A stretch of DNA of 64,000 nt from Nematostella vectensis (Eukaryota > Cnidaria > Anthozoa > Actiniaria > Edwardsiidae), in the NCBI RefSeq assembly GCF_932526225.1, contig NC_064046.1:496001-560000 (forward strand), given 5' to 3'. Position numbers and translations under genes: made by a program. This document shows positions 12,983-24,300 of this stretch, in pieces. The notes below the pieces were generated by a model. The model searched no databases and was not told the DNA's origin. It worked only from the letters and a program-made list of their open reading frames with translations. Position 1 is the first letter of the stretch. Each line of letters begins with the position of its first letter.

Positions 12983-13759
12983 TGGTAACTAACACAAAAA
13001 GCATAGTCCTTAAAGCAGACTAGGGTGGGGGAAGAGGGGTGAAAAATTTCTTCCAAAAATGAGTCAAAGGGATGAACCTCTGATCCTTGACCCCTATCTC
13101 CTCTCCCCTCTCAAATTTGACTGGCCATGTTTGAAACTCCTGCCCCTGTTATTATTTTTTTAGGGGGAAGGAGTGTATTGTGCACTAGCACAATTGTATT
13201 GTGCTAGCGCAATTAACTTCGCTAAGAAATCGGAGAGGCAGATTTTCTCTTTAATACTTAACCCTCCAAATAAAATAGCAAAGGAGGGGGCAAAGTATGT
13301 TTTCTCATGCTTTCAATTGAGAAAAATAGAAGGGGAAAGTTGCTGGAGTCCATGACTTTATAATTCACTTTTAGCCAAACCAATATACTAAATCTGTATA
13401 TGGTGAAGTGAATAAATTGTATTGTAACACATCCACTAGCATAGAAATAAGCACATGGTCTCTAATTGAGGCCTTTATTTCTTGGGAGTATTCAGTCCCC
13501 TAGAAATCAGAATTATGCACTTGAAATAACCACCCATTCTCCAATAAGCGCCTCCCCAGGACAAAAGGAAAGCCGGCTTGTGGGCTACTTATATTCCACA
13601 ATTATGCTTTTTAGTACGAACTCCGTTTCCGTTCCTGGAAAGGTGGACCCCCCCTCCATGTATGGAAGAAGGGTGACAAGCTATCGAACCCAGTCTCCTC
13701 GCGGGAATCTCGCGTTGTTTATCTACGCGGTTGTCTCGGATAACAACGATACCAACAAC

Positions 13760-14356
13760 ATGGCGAACCGAGCAGTTGCAAAGTTCTCGACTTGGACTAA
13801 AGAAACCTACATCGACCCGAAAAATATGCCCGCAAATCGTTATTATACACCAAGCCTTTACACAAGCTTCGGAGACATTCCTTCTCATGGCGCCGGTAGA
13901 GAAAAATGGTTTCACGACTATCGCCGATCAAACATTGCTGAGAGAACTCTAAGAAACGGTCAGCTCTCTATGAATCCTCCTCCAATAAGACCTACGAGTT
14001 TCTCGGATAACCCAGATCGCGTTCTTGGAAAGAGGACTATGAGAAGGGAGGCAATCCTAAACAAGCCAAGACACCACTTAGAGAATCGAATTCCTGATAG
14101 AGAGCGCGAGCGATGCCGAATAGATGATCTAACCTTCTACCATCGGCAACAATACCGTGATCCTAGTGGTTCATTGTATGAGCATCGTGTGCCTTATTAT
14201 CACTACCCTACTGAAGCCGAGGAACAATTTCTACCACGAGTTAGACAGGAGCCAGACACAATGGGAAGCTATCCGAACTACCGTCGCGCAGCATCGGAAA
14301 GCGTTTACGACTTCAAACGCGGTCCCAAAGTTTATGAACTATGGCATAAGGTCTGA
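13760..14356 (+). CDS. intronless ORF, 198 aa, unknown function
   Basis: The frame is open from 13466, but the likely start is the ATG at 13760 in a good context (aacaacATGGCG), giving MANRAVAKFSTWTKETYID at the N-terminus. Base composition rises clearly above the AT-rich flanks over this stretch, supporting coding. The protein is basic and rich in Arg, Tyr, Pro and His, with no signal peptide, membrane segment or Cys motif. It contains an RERERCR run and ends YELWHKV. I do not recognise a family. Composition and size are reminiscent of small cilium or sperm microtubule-associated proteins, but that is a weak impression. It lies 1.55 kb downstream of TMEM55 on the same strand and could be its own gene or an exon of a larger one. 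Confidence 0.5.
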   Translation: MANRAVAKFSTWTKETYIDPKNMPANRYYTPSLYTSFGDIPSHGAGREKWFHDYRRSNIAERTLRNGQLSMNPPPIRPTSFSDNPDRVLGKRTMRREAILNKPRHHLENRIPDRERERCRIDDLTFYHRQQYRDPSGSLYEHRVPYYHYPTEAEEQFLPRVRQEPDTMGSYPNYRRAASESVYDFKRGPKVYELWHKV

Positions 14357-16360
14357 ATATGTCTTTTTGTATACGCCAGAGGAAAATATTCAAACTTTAC
14401 TCCAACCACACGAAATATGAGACAATACGAAAGCATGACAGTATGTTATTGCTCTCAATAGCTCTCAATAGTACAGGAGCTGAACGGCCCGTTGGAGTCA
14501 GGATTCATGCCGAAAATCGAAGATTGCGCAAATTAGGAAATTCCATCTTATGATAGAAATATTATACTCTTGACATTATATATCGGTGATATAAAGGAAA
14601 TCGTAGTTAATCCTAGGTAATTTTTGGGTTTTCTTTTTTTTTTTTTGAGTCCCTAGCGACTTGTTGTCGTCAAGAAGCCTTTGTCATTATACGTGACGGT
14701 CTGTAACGAAATCCTAAATGGTCACACCAGTACAACAAAGTCCAACCTGCGAACTTCAGAAATTGGGATATTTCGTCGATGGCCGGGAATTTTTTCCCTC
14801 GACCCCCTCTCCCTGGCTGAGATTGATTAAATAAGTCATTTCAAGGGTTAAATAATGGTAAAATAAAATTGCTAGTGTTATTCAACGATGACCCATATTT
14901 TTCACGCTTTGTTACCTTGACTGTTACAGAAATTGAGGTTAAAATATATTATTTGTACTCCTTTCGTGATTGCCTTCAAGCAAAATCGGGAAATTCTAGC
15001 GAAACCGGGATGGTTGGATCTGATACAAGCCCACATATATAATCAAAATAAAACACACAAATTCCTTTACTTGCCTTGATCAACAGATTGAATAAGCTAT
15101 CTTATAAAAAAAATTTTTGGGGAGTTAGAGAGAAGTCACTATTTATCTGGGGGAGGGGTTCCTATGTTTTATTTCGGATTGGGTGTTGCATTTTTTAGCA
15201 CAGTTTGGGGGAGGGCCCGAAATTTTAATGCAGGGTTTGGGGGGAGGGGGGGGGGGTTTAATGCAGGGTTTGGGGGAGGACGTAATTTTTTGAACAGATA
15301 TTCTGTACAATTTCCGGTCATCCTGAAAGTCTGGAATTTCAAATTTACCAAGACCCTACCCAAAAAGAAAAACAAATCAAATGTTGTATGCCTTTCATTC
15401 CTTCTTCTTTCACCTTCATGATTTTTGTTTGCTGGCAATAAAAATGCAGCTTCAATTTTTTTCGTTCGCGGCATTTTGGCTGAGCGTCACTACTGGACGA
15501 GAGAACCCGGAGGCTATGGTACCCAGGGTAGACGTTATCGTGTTCTCGTCAGTCTGGCAGATGCGGAGGGGGTCACCTTATTTTGATTTATTGGGGGGAG
15601 GGTCGAATTTTTTTTTTTATCAATTCATCATCGCCCAAAATGCGCAATCATTCATTATGTTTGGTCAGCGGCTATCTTTGTGACTCTCATGGCGGTAAAG
15701 TTAAACACTCGTGGAGGAATACAGCGAGAGCCAGAGGGCTGCTTTGGTTAAGTCGAATTTCATTTTCATTGTGATCAGCTGCTTGCGCCGTAGAGGTAAG
15801 CAATTTTAACAGCTAATTTTCCATTAAGTTTTGAACGATCACCTAGCATAGCTAAAGCAGACTTTACTTTTGATATGAACAAGACTGAACTTCCTTCCCA
15901 GTTTCAAGTAAATTAAGTAATCGTCCAGTCATTCTGTAAGAGCATTTTAGAACTAGGTAAGCTTTGATAGCATGCCAAATCTCTTCAATAAAGCGTTAAA
16001 AAATGATGCGATATGGATAGATAGAAGCACTATTTGTCCGGGTGACTGCTAACTCGGCAAGAATCTCTGGTTAGCAAACCCCTGGGGGAGGGGGGGGGGG
16101 AATTGGTATTCTTTAGGGCTTCTGGGTTATTTTTTGGATAACAATTTTGGTTTTTGGTGTGCAGGTATTTTTAGTGGTATTTTTTTAATTTCCCGACAAG
16201 CATCCCTATCACTTTTACCCTGAAGAACCCCTCTTGTGCAGCAAAGCCTTTTTGTTTAATAACTGTCTGCACATTATTTTTACTTCTTACTTAGTTGCCC
16301 ACTGTTTCTGTTGCTAAACACATTCATTCTACAGTCTACAACATAAACAGACAAACTCAC

Positions 16361-16572
16361 TTAACTTGCTAGTATTGAAACAAACTGCTCAATTTTATAT
16401 CTGCTTGGGGCAAAACATTTATTGTAATTCAATGTAATGACACTCGTGAACATAGACAATGGCACGAGGTGATTAATTGGGTTCTCCCCAACTATGAAAG
16501 TGCGATAACTCGTAGTAATAAACATGGCACATACACCAATGGCAACAAACAGAATGTTTTCTATGGCCAAAA
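16361..16572 (-). CDS. weak candidate terminal exon with one membrane segment
   Basis: After a possible acceptor (CTTACTATAG) the minus strand is open for 69 codons, starting LAIENILFVAIGVCAMFI and continuing TTSYRTFIVGENPINHLVP before a stop at 16361. The first 20 residues form a plausible transmembrane helix. It could belong with the first-exon candidate at 18643-18759, but the phases (2 versus 0) do not join directly, so a missing exon would be needed. I do not recognise the product and it may be chance. Confidence 0.2.
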
Positions 16573-17280
16573 CTATAGTAAGAAAAACATTTACCTATGC
16601 ATAACATTTATAACTGCATGGACTCAAGCATTGTCTACTTCACATGATGTTTACCGCTTCAAAATTGTTTGTGGTTAGTCACATTCAGATCCATCTGTCC
16701 TTGATATGTCTTTCTCAGGATTTGTATCCTTGCCTCCACACTAGACAAAATGAGTTGACTTTCTTTTGTCCTACACAAATTGAATCCCTACTCTATTGTC
16801 TATCACTTTTATATCCATTTATTGAATGATATTTAAACAAATTTGATTGACTGTAGGTTAAGAGGAAGAGAAACAATTGTTGATTAGGATGTTGTGTTCC
16901 CTTCGGCTTCTAGTGTCACACTGGCACAGCTTTGTACTGCAGTACAGTGTCTAGTGTCAGCATCTAGCTGTACCAGGCCTCTAGGGTAAAGTTAGGCACT
17001 GAAAGTTCTAGAAAATCCATTGCTGACAAGCATGTTTTTTATTGGTCTAAGAAATGATCCCGATGTGAATTAAAGGAAATATTAGATAAATAACAAATGA
17101 GTAAAAACATAATTTTGATGTTCTTCTTTTGCTCTCTGAACCAAAGTATTATAATGTTCCTATAGTCTTTTCCTTCTTGATGCTGTCAGGACCTTTTCTT
17201 GTCCTTTGTTACTTGGCCAGCCAGCTGAGAATAACCTGAACAAATCAGATAATAAAAATTTATTTAAGGGTGTTTTTTAT

Positions 17281-18180
17281 TTAAAAAAAGAAGCGTTGTC
17301 TAGGCAATAGTTTGGTCAAAATGCAAAAATCGACTAAGTCAAACTTAAATACAGTACTGTAAAACACATAAAGACAATAATATAAACTGGGTAGAACGAA
17401 TGCCAGCCGTTTCCTAAACCAGTTTGTCCATAGCAAACGTGGTTCATCCATAACCATTTTGCCCAGAGAAATAATATGCATTTTAAATTGGCCGATAACA
17501 CACACAAAACTGTTCAAGCAACTTGGCAATGACTCGTGTGGGGTTGTCTACCATCAGCGTGTCATAATTGCTTGACTTGTCAAGTTCGAAATATATTGAT
17601 ATAAAAAAACAGAAGTCAGTCTCAAACTGTATCACTAATCGTACCCGAGCTACTGAAATGGAAAATGAATAGTTTCTTGAAACATTATCTATACATTTCA
17701 GGGATTGATTTGGTGTAAGTTTTGTTGGGATTCGAAATTAAGGCGAAAGTTTTGTTCTGAGTTTGTGTCGCTTACAGCTTCACAAGTGAAGCACAACACT
17801 CGTCTTGGTTACCCTGGTTGTTTTTGTCGCTTTTCCTATAAACCAGTAATAACATCGATAACTGCGTACAAAACTTTTGTTAGCCTTTGCAAGTTACCAG
17901 TTCAAATTTGTCTCACCACAACATCAACTCATTGCCATTGGTCAGTGACATGCTGGTGGTACAAAACCCCACTTGAGTCATTGCCAAGTTGCTGGAAAAG
18001 TTTTGTGCATGTTATTGGCAGTTTAAAACCCATAATAAATCTATGGAAGAAACAGCTATGGTTATGGTCACAGCGGTTATGCCATGCACAAACTGATCTA
18101 TTGATGAACCGGTTTATGGAGGAAACAGCTAGCTACCTGTTCAACTGTAGTTATTGGAATCTTTGTCAGAATAGCATTTT
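17281..18180. repeat. long diverged inverted repeat (fold-back)
   Basis: The reverse complement of 17281-17570 aligns with about 17940-18180. Shared blocks include 'gagtcattgccaagttgct', 'cagttttgtgtgtgttat' against 'aagttttgtgcatgttat', and 'gaaacggctggc' against 'gaaacagctagc'. Identity is about 70-80% over roughly 240 bp per arm, with about 370 bp between arms. No protein of significance is encoded; the 164-codon plus-strand ORF overlapping it looks fortuitous. Confidence 0.7.
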
Positions 18181-18642
18181 TTTATTATGCATAGTTTGAA
18201 CAACTCTGATTTCTTGGTAAGAAAATTATAGAGAAATACTTTATTACTGAAGAGGAGAGAAAGGTGCTGGTTTTTGAAATTTTGGCCCCTTTAAATGCTG
18301 TGTTGCTATTGGTTGGATTATTTATTGCAGCAAACAGCAAACAAATTCGGGCCGTTCTCTTATATAACTCTCTTGACAAGCTGTTTTAGCATGTACTCGA
18401 GAGAAAGAGTCTCCTCGTAACAACTGCCCAATTACAGAAGCTTTTTGTTTGGTTTTAGTTTAAAAAATAAGCAAATAATTTTTGGGATTCCTGAAACCAA
18501 ATGCTTATTCTTATTTTTCTTTTCAAGGAGCCATACCATGGCATCGGAAAGAAATCCTTAAGGTTTAAAAGCCAATTTTAAAAGACAAGTTGCAACTACA
18601 AAATTCCCAACCTAGGGATATGCACGAACCGTTAATACTCAC

Positions 18643-18759
18643 TTTTTTCGGGGAAATGGCGTCTTTCTCGGTGGAATTCTGGCTCAGCTGTTGCGAAGTC
18701 AAGACGACTTTCTTGATGTTGGTTTGAAGCTCCTTTGAACACTGAACTATTGAAGCCAT
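18643..18759 (-). CDS. candidate first coding exon, unknown gene
   Basis: ATG at 18759 opens 39 codons, beginning MASIVQCSKELQTNIKKVV and ending in a consensus donor (AAA|GTGAGT), phase 0. The peptide is polar, Gln/Lys/Ser-rich and possibly coiled coil, as in small adaptor subunits. Continuing exons on the minus strand were not identified with confidence. I do not recognise it. Confidence 0.3.
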
Positions 18760-19121
18760 TCGGATCGTGTTTTCTGTCTGCTCGGGTCCAATCTTGCTTG
18801 GAATTCAGCTCAACAGTGCACCAAGATTCGATATTCATCGTGTTGACGAAATAAACTTTAACTTTACGATATGTGAGGGAGATAGTTGTGGTTTGTTTCT
18901 CTTTCATAAAGTTTTCTCCTTGACTAGTTGTGTTGCTATAACAACGCGAAATGTGCTGGAATGTTATCGCGGGCTCACCCACAGGTAGCCCATCCATAAA
19001 GGCTAGCCCATGAATTCAACTATAGAATTTATAACTAGAAGTTTCTAATAGAAAGTGAATGCTCGGAGGACGGGACGAACATGTTTCAGTACAGGCGTTC
19101 TCGAAAAAGACCTCTGATCAG

Positions 19122-19386
19122 CATGAAGTCAAAATACAAATCAGCCGACTGGGAAGCCTGTGGTGTGGACACGAAAAATTGCATCCACTATATGAAACTC
19201 GCGCATGCGCTAGAACACCGCTGATCGATATGAAATCAATATACAAATCAGCCGGCAGGGAAGCCTGTGTGGACACGAAAAATTACTATATGAAACTCGC
19301 GCATGCGCTAAAAAAACAGAGATCAGCATAAAATCAAAATACAAATCAGCCGACTGGGAAGCCTGTGGTGTGAACACGAAAAATCA
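19122..19386. repeat. three-copy tandem repeat, unit about 100-115 bp
   Basis: Three copies share 'tacaaatcagccgactggga' (or 'ccggcaggga'), 'agcctgtg', 'gacacgaaaaatt' and 'actatatgaaactcgcgcat' then 'gcgcta'. The second unit is shorter because 'tgg' and 'gcatcc' are missing, and the third is incomplete. Confidence 0.8.
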
Positions 19387-20075
19387 TATGCGATACCAAG
19401 ATTAGACTTGCTCTCCGGTCGCTGCGCTCCCTCCGAGCAAAAAGCTATAACCAGTATTTTTTTCCTGCTAAAAAATGCTATGTCACAAGTCTATAAAGAT
19501 ATTGCTGTTTTTAATGTATATATTCAGGCAGGCGTTTACGCAAGAAGACTACCTCATGTTTGAGTCGCGCGCCGCAAATCCAGAGAGAGACACTCAAGAT
19601 AAGGAACTACTTTAAAGTTCTCCATCCAAGAACTCTATACAAAAGTCGTTTTTTTCGGCGCATAAAAAGAGAACCGAGTAATGAGAAACTGCTGGTAGTC
19701 TATCTGCTAGTCACTGGCGTCTTTAGTGGTTAATAAAGGAAGAGTGTCGTCTTGTTAGCCGCTTTCGTAATCTTACACTTAAAGGCGGCCTTGTTATATC
19801 CTTGATATTTTTGTGATAATAATTCTCATTTCCCCGTGTACCTGCCGACCGATAGGAGCGATGCCGCAACTTCCTCTGAGTCGCGCGACTGGATATCTTG
19901 ATGTTAGAAAGAGTCTTTGACATCCTCTATCCTAGCAAAATAACAAGTGCGGGACCGCGGTCTTCTCAAAAGTCACGTGACCCATACTTGATCCCGCGCA
20001 CGACCCGCATGTGACCCGCGACCTGCTCATGATCCACACTTGATCCCGCGCACGACCTGCATATGATCCGAGGCG

Positions 20076-20342
20076 AAGTGTGATAGCCTGGGCTACCTTA
20101 TCAAGTTAGAGGTCAAGGGTTAGATTCCGGTTATTTTTCAGAGGTGTAAAAACCTGGCTCTCTAAAGTTAATCCCTCGTTTTCTCGAATAACGCCGTATT
20201 GTCGGAGGTCTTGTCTCTTCGCACTTAAATTTCCTGTATTGGGGACGTAAAAGAACCGCTGGCCCGTGACAGTGAGATACTACAGTGCTTGACGTACTAA
20301 CTCAAGCCCGTGTAATAAGCGCTAAACAAAATAAAAAAAAAG
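20076..20342 (+). mobile_element. tRNA-derived SINE (diverged)
   Basis: The head has box A-like 'tgatagcctgggctac' and a degenerate box B (GGGTTAGATTCCGG). The body shares 'gacgtaaaagaacc', 'gtctctt' and 'gacagtg' blocks, in the same order, with the SINE at 34836-35230. It ends in an A-rich tail. Confidence 0.65.
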
Positions 20343-21022
20343 ACATTCACATTTTCATTCTAATTTCTTGTCAAAATTTGTATTAGGATATAATGCACAA
20401 AATAAGCCACATTCTGCTAGAAATATATTTGGACAGAAATGACAAAAGTTATCGGTAAGAAATAAAAGTTATGAGAGTTCATTTGTTCATTTTTTTGCAT
20501 ATTATTAATATATTTTATACTTAACTATTTTGGTGTCCATACAAACCACACTCATCATTTCCTCAATCTCATTTCGTTTCGTTATCCGTAATTGCTTTCC
20601 TTTTGTTGCCCTTTTCGGGCAACAAAAGACATAATGAGTTCAATAATAAAATATGATACACAAATGGCTGAAAAATATTGGAACAGAGTGTCATTTTGAA
20701 CATCTTGGCAAACTATTACATTATTTGTTTTTTTCTTTAAAACATCTGCGTAGATGGTTTTCCCCAGATGTCATGCGAATGTTAATATGGCTTAAAAAAT
20801 AAACGTCGAGATAAGATTAGTACAGAGTAAACTAAAATCATTCGGAGATATCCAAGGTTCATTATTTGCAACTTATATCTGCTTCTTATAGAGATTCATT
20901 TTACGTCATAACAGCGCGCGTGTTTTTCTTAATTTTATATCTGATGATTTTGCGCATTGTGTTTTGATCATTACGTGAGAAGCGTTTTGACCTCACTTTA
21001 CGTCTAGCAAAGAAACTGCGTC

Positions 21023-21202
21023 ATTGGTTAAATACTTTTCCATCACTCATTGGTTGTTATTTGGCGCCAAATGTACCTCATGCCATTGGTTGATTTATGA
21101 GCATTGTTGTTTCGTCGTCATCATCTGGCGCCAAAATCCACCACCTCATTGGTCAGGTCAATCATCATATGTCACATGTCAATCATCCTTACAGCTGATT
21201 GG
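21023..21202. promoter_or_regulatory. cluster of five inverted CCAAT boxes and two E2F-like palindromes
   Basis: ATTGG occurs at 21023, 21049, 21085, 21148 and 21198. Between them lie the perfect 14-bp palindrome ATTTGGCGCCAAAT (21059-21072) and TGGCGCCAAAA (21126-21136), both good E2F-type sites. The cluster ends 190 bp before the ATG of the adhesion GPCR. NF-Y plus E2F sites are a classic combination in proliferation-linked promoters. Motif identity is seen directly; function is inferred. Confidence 0.6.
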
Positions 21203-21391
21203 CTAAAGATATGCAACGTTGTATGGTAGAAGAATGGGGGATACTTCTTTTAGAAAATAAACTGATGCCTTTCCCGTAACGATAATGGCTATTTCTCATG
21301 AATATCACATGAGGATGTAATTAATCCAACCAAAGTGTTCAAATTTGTCGATAAAAAGCGGTGCGTGTAATTGACGCAGAAAACCTGGAGG

Positions 21392-24300
21392 ATGAACACG
21401 ATAACTCTACGTGCCGAATTGATTCTCGTTTTCTCTTTTCTTTTGGTAAAATTAAGAATTTATGATTTCGTGCTTTTCATACTTTTATGTATTTCCAATT
21501 TACAAGTTTGAATTTGCTTTGTCTTAGTGCTTGCAAGGCGTCCAATGCGTGTCCAAATCAAATGGTAAGTGCCCCATGTATTTGTATCTCTCTGTACATC
21601 TATATGGAAGTTGGCCCAGAAAATTGATATTTTATCAAGAAAATATATTTCAAAGCATACAAGCGGTGTTTATATGCCCCGATCTTGTACGGCCTGCAAA
21701 AGAAATGAAAAATCGTAGAAATAACAAAAATAACACAAACGTAGTGCACACTCTTCATGCTGTCACTCATTGTATTATTCCGATGTTTCGCCATTAGCTT
21801 CGTGATCACAATTTAAGATTCTACATCCGCTTCTCCATTGGTAGAAATATAAGAATAAGGACTGAAAGAGCAGAGATATAAGAATTAAGACTGAAAAAGA
21901 GCGGGTAAGCGGTTTGTCAAAATATTAAAGTGATTCTTCGAGATTGTAGCTTAACAATTAGCTCCCAGGCACTAAGATAAATTGAGAATATATTCAACAA
22001 TTCACTTAAGCTTCGTCTGTGCATTGAATAATGATTTCGTTTTTTTTTTAATGACCATTCGAGTCACCTCAGAGTAAATAAGCTCTGTTGTTTGAATACA
22101 TTTTGATTTTTAAAATTGCTGAAAGTGTTATCGTGGCGTATTTTTTCCTGTAATATTTTGTAAATTTTTCGATCCCAAACAAATAATTTCTCCCGGGATC
22201 TTAATGCACAATACGTTTTAACAATCAAAATGTCATTGGCTGTCATTAGGTGATTTTTGCCTCGCAGAATATCGAGATACAGCGGCAATGTTTAGTGCGG
22301 TGATAGTGGGATGAAGAATTCCCAAACAAACCACGAAGTAATTTTTCTTCCCTTTCTAAACGGAAACAAGCAAAGCAAGTTATACTAACAGCATGAGGCA
22401 ATCACGCAGAATATTAAAATATTAAAATTAAAAGAGCAATCATACGGCAACGCCTAAAGACAAAGAAGCCTTCTGAAACAGTCTCGAGTAGAAAAGTTGA
22501 TGGTAGGCATTTTATAATTTATATTAATGATAAAAAATGACCATTAACTGTGAAGTAAAATAATTTTGAAGTAAAATAATTTTCCAAAACGTTAAATTAG
22601 AAGTTTTTAGAGCTGGCACGGCTCGCTTAGTTCGTTAAATGCGTGATGCGAAAGACTGGAAGTAATTCGAAATCGACTGTATACAGGCGATTAGTGAATT
22701 AATAAATTATTTGTGACGTTGACTAATAAATTTTTGATAAGGGAAGATCTGCTATTTTCAATCACAATTTCCAAGTTATTTTACTGTTCTCCTCATCGAG
22801 AAAAATACACTTTTAATTTTTGCACTGTTTTACAATAAGACATACTTTTCTTTAGTGTTGTTTTTCCCAAAATGATTAACAAGGATTGGACTCGAAATTA
22901 CTTTTGCGTTTTTAATGAGAGATGTGTTTTTTTTCTACATTATCCCTAGGGGAATATGCTATTTTGGGTTGATCAGTTGTATTGTACTGAATTGCACATC
23001 TTTTGTAAAAGCTATAAACTTTTTATTTCAAATTCCAATTGTGAAGGCAGGTTATTTTCTTGTTTAATTTTGAGATCTATCTCTTTCAACTTGTAAAATC
23101 TTGTTTTGAGAGGCATGCCCAAGTCAAACCTTTATGGATGCGAAAACTCGCTTTATTATCGAAGCTTCTTCCGGTCCCTCGGAGAAAACAATCGCTCAAA
23201 GTTTGTCGATTGTTGACATAGTCTTACCGGTTGTATTTTTCTAAGGCGTATTGACAGCTAACAAAGTGCGAAAAAGAAACATCATCAACTTGAGATTGCT
23301 TGTCCATACAGTGTAATACGCCGTTGGCCTTATGGAAGTTGAATTCAGATAACTATCCTCTTCTCCTTGATGAATGTAATTCAGTAGTAAGGGGATATAA
23401 CAGGGCCGCAACAGGCCTCGAGATACTGGGGGGGGGGGGGGGGGGGTACAGTACAGAGACCATACGAAGACTGTGGCAGTGGGGGGTGGTTACAGTACAG
23501 AGACCATACGAAGACTGTGGGAGTGGGGGGTGGTTACAGTACAGAGACCATACGAAGACTGTGGGAGTGGGGGTGGGTACAATACAGAGACCATACGAAG
23601 ACTGTGGGAGTGGGGGGTGGGTACAATACAGAGACCATACGGAGACTGTGGGAGTGGGGGTGGGTACAATACAGAGACCATACGAAGACTGTGGGGGTGG
23701 GTACAATACAGAGACCATACGAAGACTGTGGGAGTGGGGGGTGGGTACAATACAGAGACCATACGAAGACTGTGGGAGTGGGGGGTGGGTACAATACAGA
23801 GACCATACGAAGACTGTGGGAGTGGGGGGTGGGTACAATACAGAGACCATACGAAGACTGTGGGAGTGGGGGGCGGGTACAATACAGAGACCATACGAAG
23901 ACTGTGGGAGTGGGGGCAGAGGCACGCCCCTACTGTACGGCTCTTAATAAAGAAACAAAAATAAGCAAATAGCTGTATGAAACTTAATGTTTACATTTCT
24001 ATCCCATTTTGGTGAATTTTCCTTTCCTGAATAAAGGAAAAATAGCAAAATTGACTGACGTAAGATGAAACGGAAGGCAAATGATGCGTATACAAAGTAA
24101 AGGCCTTGCTAAACTAGGCGACATGTCGAGCGCGACATGTTTCTAGTTAAGTCACCACCAAAAACATGTAGTACGAGACAAATTTTGTAGAGCGCGACAC
24201 GAAAATGTTTCTCGACTATCTACAAGATTTGGGGCGCGCTATCATGTCTATTTGGGTGGCTAAACTAAGAGACATATCGCACGCTACATGTCGCGCTCGA

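Larger units (their letters stand above)
14357..18642. other. gene-poor stretch
   Basis: No confident gene. It holds G-rich imperfect repeats of 'atgcagggtttgggggag' (about 15220-15290), other long G-runs near 15590 and 16085, a possible untranslated exon ending in a donor (TAGAG|GTAAGC at 15795), one weak minus-strand membrane-segment ORF (16361-16572) and the fold-back at 17281-18180. Confidence 0.5.
18760..20990. other. intergenic stretch with repeats
   Basis: Between the candidate exon above and the adhesion-GPCR promoter I see a three-unit tandem repeat (19122-19386), a short direct repeat of 'ttgatcccgcgcacgacc' with flanks (about 19988-20065), a SINE (20076-20342), and otherwise AT-rich DNA without convincing ORFs. 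Confidence 0.5.

Noticed and set aside
17705..18199. 164-codon plus-strand ORF rich in Cys and Trp
   Set aside because: Coincides with one arm of a fold-back, has no domain, no splice logic and no similarity I recognise.
23300..23972. Several overlapping ORFs of 90-215 codons on both strands
   Set aside because: They all lie in the 43-bp minisatellite and are open only because of the repeat; the peptides are periodic in every frame.
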